Source: Nitrospirota bacterium
GTDB lineage: Bacteria; Nitrospirota; Thermodesulfovibrionia; Thermodesulfovibrionales; JdFR-88
Length of the DNA stretch: 6,778 nt
Direction: 5' to 3'
NCBI GenBank assembly: GCA_021819985.1
Contig: JAKAEG010000186.1
Span: 1-6,778, forward strand
This document shows positions 4,048 through 6,778 of this stretch, piece after piece. Under the pieces are notes generated by a model. That model did not search any database and was not told the DNA's origin. It saw nothing but the letters and a program-made list of their open reading frames with translations. Position numbers and translations under genes: made by a program. Each line of letters starts with the position of its first letter. Position 1 is the stretch's first letter.

Positions 4048-6153
4048 TCATATCAGTCCCAGGATGATCTCCTTATCCTGGAGGTCCACCCTGTCTATCC
4101 TTGCCCTGATGAAGTCGCCGATACGAAATGTCTTTCCCGTGTGCCTGCCGGAAAGGGAGAGGTTCTTCTCATTGAAAATGTAAAAATCATCCGACATGAG
4201 GGAAACATGAATAAAAGATTCCACGTAAAAATCCTCGAACCGGACGCGCAGACCGTAGCTTGTGACCTCTATGACCTTCACCTGGAATTCTTCGCCCACC
4301 TTGTCCTTTATGAACCAGGCTTTCATTGCCCTCAAGGCGGCCCTTTCGGCCTCGTCAGAATTCCTTTCCATACGCGAAGAGCTGAAAGCAAGTTCCGGCA
4401 GGAGTTCCTTAAGATGTTCTATCCGTTCCGGGGGGAAAACTAAACCCCCTTTTTTCCGTTGCTTGTGCGCAAGCGCCTCTTTGAGGACCCTGTGGACCAC
4501 AAGATCGGGGTATCTCCTGATGGGCGAGGTGAAATGCGTATAGCAGTCCGATGCAAGGCCGAAGTGCCCCGCATTGACCGTGCTGTAACGCGCCTGTTTC
4601 AGGCTCCTCAGGACAGAAAAATTTATGATTTCTTCCTCGGGGGTTCCCCGTGCGGCCTCCAGTACGCCCCGGAAATCGGGGCTCTTTGTCCGGATCAGGT
4701 TTTTCGCGAACCGGAGCACTTCTTCCATTTTTATGAGGTCAGGTTCTTCGTGGATACGGTATATGGAAGGCGCCTCGATCCCCTCAAGGTATTCCGCGAC
4801 AGCTTCATTTGCCGCTATCATGAACTCCTCTATAAGCACATGGGCGATATTGCGCTCCGACCGGATGATCGCCTCCGGCCTGCCCTGCAGATCCAGGAGC
4901 ACCTCCGGCTCAGGCAGGTCAAAATCAAGGCTTCCCCTTTCAAAACGTTTTGCCCGCAACTGCCCCGCAAGCTCTTCCATAAGCTCAAAGTCCCTTACAA
5001 GTGCGCTGTAGCGCGTCCTGAGCGCGTCATCTCCTTCCACGAGGATCCTGCTTACATCGGTATAGGTCATGCGCTCATCGCTTCGGATAATGCTCGGATA
5101 AAATGATGCCGCCGTTTTTTTGCCCGACCTGTCAAAGTCCATCTGTACAGTGAACGCATAGCGGATTTCTCCGGGGACCAGGCTGCAGAGGTCCTCGGAA
5201 AGCTCTTTGGGCAGCATCGGAAGCACCCGGTCAGTAAAGTAAACGCTCGTGCCCCTTTTTCTTGCCTCGATATCTATAACGCTTTCCCATGGCACATAAC
5301 GGCTTACGTCCGCGATATGGACCCAAAGCCTGTAACCGGCGGCGGCAAGCCTTATGGAGACGGCATCATCGAAATCACGGGCGCGTTCGCCGTCTATTGT
5401 CACTGTGGGCAACCGGGTAAGGTCTTTTCTGCCCGGCTCCTCTTCAATGGCGTGCCCGGCCCGCATTCTCCTGGCCTCATCAGCGACCTGCTTGGGGAAC
5501 CTTGCCGGAAGGGAGAACTCCTCTATTATGCTGTCTATCTCGTCGAGAGGTCTTTCGGGGGCCTCGACACTTTTAAGTATCCTGCCTATGGGAGGCCTCT
5601 TGTCGGAAGGATATTCAACGATCTCCGCGATGACCTCCTGCCCATTTTTGTAACCGGCGCATTCCCCGGCAGGGATATAAATATCTGACTTGACCGACCT
5701 CGATCTCGGTTTTATGAAACAGGCTGTTTTCGATTTGTCGAGCGTTCCCGCAACCCTCCGCGGGGTCCGCTCAAGTACCCTGATTATCCGGCCTTTCCTG
5801 CCGCCTTCGCTCCCCTCCGGCCTGGCAATGACCTTATCATTGTCCATAGCGCCCATAGTGGCGTGCGGGGGTATGAACAGGTCTCTTTGCCCCGGAAGAT
5901 CGGAAACGACAAACCCGAAGCCATCCCTTTTGGCCTCAAAATATCCCCGGACAAGATTGACCTCTCCCGAGGGGGCATAAAGACCTTTTCTGGTAAGCAC
6001 CAGGTCGCCCGTATGGAGCATATCGCGGAGGGTCCTTTTCAGACTTCGCGCCTCCTGCCGGTTAAGACCCAAACCTATCGAGATGTCCCTGAATGCCTGG
6101 GGTTTTGGGTTTTTTAGCTTGAAATATGATAATATGTCTTCTTTTTCCACCAT
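4048..6153 (-). CDS. rnr: Ribonuclease R (RNB-family 3'-5' exoribonuclease)
   Basis: The protein is 701 residues and appears complete. Domains in order: winged-helix N terminus (about 1-62), two OB/cold-shock domains (about 64-195; first with GYFEAKRDGFGFV at 70-82), the RNB catalytic domain (about 243-570), and a C-terminal S1 domain (about 618-701). The RNB active site is intact: Asp254, Asp260, Asp262 and Asp263 in DGERARDFDD bind the two metal ions, Tyr305 in TSVYF clamps the RNA, and HFTSPIRRYPDL (540-551) carries the conserved arginines. RNase R degrades structured RNA processively, including rRNA fragments and mRNA decay intermediates, and helps in cold and stationary-phase stress and trans-translation. 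Unlike the E. coli enzyme, it stops right after S1 and lacks the lysine-rich tail. ATG 6153 has no strong Shine-Dalgarno; the winged helix begins at once, so the start is probably right, with GTG two codons in as an alternative. It sits between the ferritin-like and RpiB-like genes. Confidence 0.97.
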   Translation of the reverse strand: MVEKEDILSYFKLKNPKPQAFRDISIGLGLNRQEARSLKRTLRDMLHTGDLVLTRKGLYAPSGEVNLVRGYFEAKRDGFGFVVSDLPGQRDLFIPPHATMGAMDNDKVIARPEGSEGGRKGRIIRVLERTPRRVAGTLDKSKTACFIKPRSRSVKSDIYIPAGECAGYKNGQEVIAEIVEYPSDKRPPIGRILKSVEAPERPLDEIDSIIEEFSLPARFPKQVADEARRMRAGHAIEEEPGRKDLTRLPTVTIDGERARDFDDAVSIRLAAAGYRLWVHIADVSRYVPWESVIDIEARKRGTSVYFTDRVLPMLPKELSEDLCSLVPGEIRYAFTVQMDFDRSGKKTAASFYPSIIRSDERMTYTDVSRILVEGDDALRTRYSALVRDFELMEELAGQLRAKRFERGSLDFDLPEPEVLLDLQGRPEAIIRSERNIAHVLIEEFMIAANEAVAEYLEGIEAPSIYRIHEEPDLIKMEEVLRFAKNLIRTKSPDFRGVLEAARGTPEEEIINFSVLRSLKQARYSTVNAGHFGLASDCYTHFTSPIRRYPDLVVHRVLKEALAHKQRKKGGLVFPPERIEHLKELLPELAFSSSRMERNSDEAERAALRAMKAWFIKDKVGEEFQVKVIEVTSYGLRVRFEDFYVESFIHVSLMSDDFYIFNEKNLSLSGRHTGKTFRIGDFIRARIDRVDLQDKEIILGLI

Positions 6154-6201
6154 ATAGTCTTATTGTATTCCCTTTGGGGATCTAATGTTAAGAAATCCGC
6201 C

Positions 6202-6693
6202 TTAAAACTCGGACATTGCGGCAAGTCTTTCCGAAAGGATCCTGACGTGCCTCATCTCCTCTTTTATAATATTGTCTATTCTCTCCCTGCCGAATTCCTG
6301 GGGGACAAGCTCCTTTATCCCCGTATAAAACGCGATGGAGTCCTTTTCCACGCCAATGGCCTTGTCCAGTACGGCTGCCATGCTCATTCCGGCCAGCATC
6401 TGCGCCGGGTCCTTTTTCGAATCAAAAACCTTCCCGGAAGCCATTGCCCTCAGGAAAAGGACAGCCTCGTTCTCCTGATCGAACCCCTGCGCCCACTCCT
6501 GCCCCGCAAGTTCCTCTTTCAAGGAGGAGAAAACCCTGATGTGGTCGTCTTCCATTGTGGCGAGCTGCTGGAGCACTCCACTGAGTTCCTCATCTTCAGA
6601 CATTTCGGCGGCCTTGCGGTAGAACTCGCCTCCGTTACGTTCTATTTGTTCTGCCATCTCAAAAACCTCAAACGCGTTATAAAAATCAGCCAT
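6202..6693 (-). CDS. Ferritin-like / rubrerythrin-like di-iron protein without rubredoxin domain
   Basis: The protein is 163 residues, all helical, with no signal peptide, so it is cytoplasmic. The four-helix ferritin-like pattern with di-iron ligands is visible: Glu18 in IERNGGEFY on helix A, Glu48-x-x-His51 (MEDDH) on helix B, Glu116 in IGVEKDSIAFY on helix C, and Glu146-x-x-His149 (KEEMRH) on helix D. This matches the rubrerythrin-type ferritin-like domain, whose members reduce peroxide or oxidise iron. It lacks the C-terminal rubredoxin CxxC motifs of full rubrerythrin; indeed it has no cysteine at all. Electrons for peroxidase activity would have to come from another protein. The start is well supported by AAAAGGAGGG (6701-6710, opposite strand) 7-8 nt from ATG. 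It is the first gene of the presumed operon with rnr (48 bp gap, no terminator). I saw no convincing promoter in 6694-6778; it may lie beyond the edge. Confidence 0.88.
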   Translation of the reverse strand: MADFYNAFEVFEMAEQIERNGGEFYRKAAEMSEDEELSGVLQQLATMEDDHIRVFSSLKEELAGQEWAQGFDQENEAVLFLRAMASGKVFDSKKDPAQMLAGMSMAAVLDKAIGVEKDSIAFYTGIKELVPQEFGRERIDNIIKEEMRHVRILSERLAAMSEF

Positions 6694-6778
6694 ATAAAAA
6701 CCCTCCTTTTTCTTGAAACTCAGACCGGACCGTTTTCCGTTTGAGCTTCCCTACGGAATGCTTATGTAAGGAATTTAC

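Noticed and set aside
3543..4067. 174-codon plus-strand open frame opposite the RpiB-like gene
   Set aside because: It is a shadow of the real minus-strand gene; the sequence is Ser/Pro/Ala-rich without a recognisable domain or ribosome-binding site.
4459..5106. 215-codon plus-strand open frame inside rnr
   Set aside because: It lies opposite the RNB catalytic domain, whose motifs are intact on the minus strand; this is an antisense shadow.
1..6778. CRISPR array, tRNA, rRNA, transposase, phage or toxin-antitoxin module
   Set aside because: No regularly spaced direct repeats, tRNA-like cloverleaf, conserved rRNA stretch or matching protein motif was seen on either strand.

Overview
The window looks like chromosomal DNA from a Gram-negative, probably anaerobic bacterium. 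The pointers are SurA-type periplasmic chaperones, small secreted triheme c-type cytochromes, a rubrerythrin-like di-iron protein and strong Shine-Dalgarno sites. This mix fits Nitrospirota or the Desulfuromonadota/Desulfobacterota lineages. That placement is inferred from gene content only; no marker gene here fixes the taxonomy.

Layout. Positions 1-246 (minus strand) hold the first 82 codons of tsaB, needed for the t6A tRNA modification, starting from TTG and running off the left edge. A 273-bp divergent gap follows. It carries a candidate promoter and ribosome-binding site for a plus-strand pair: a SurA-like lipoprotein (520-1416) and a secreted SurA-like protein (1413-2369). The pair overlaps by 4 bp, so translation is probably coupled. 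Both have degenerate parvulin domains. The interval 2370-2763 has no convincing gene; it holds two hairpins, two probable dispersed-repeat remnants and a strong bidirectional terminator that ends the two converging transcription units.

From 2764 to the right edge everything is on the minus strand. In order of transcription these are a ferritin-like/rubrerythrin-like protein (6693-6202), RNase R (6153-4048), a short RpiB-family protein lacking the usual catalytic residues (4027-3635), and two tandem paralogous triheme c7-type cytochromes (3471-3157 and 3090-2764). The first three are 48 and 20 bp apart and look like one operon. The cytochromes have their own predicted promoter, bracketed by an inverted repeat, and end at the shared terminator.

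How the genes may work together. The SurA-like pair would act on outer-membrane or periplasmic protein folding. The cytochromes would carry electrons in the periplasm. The ferritin-like protein, RNase R and RpiB-like unit joins iron or peroxide handling with RNA turnover, which suggests a stress link but does not prove one. I found no CRISPR array, prophage, transposase, rRNA or tRNA. There is no clear new multi-gene system. The most unusual items are the RpiB-family protein with its catalytic residues replaced and the two cytochromes with near-identical C-terminal halves but different N-terminal halves.
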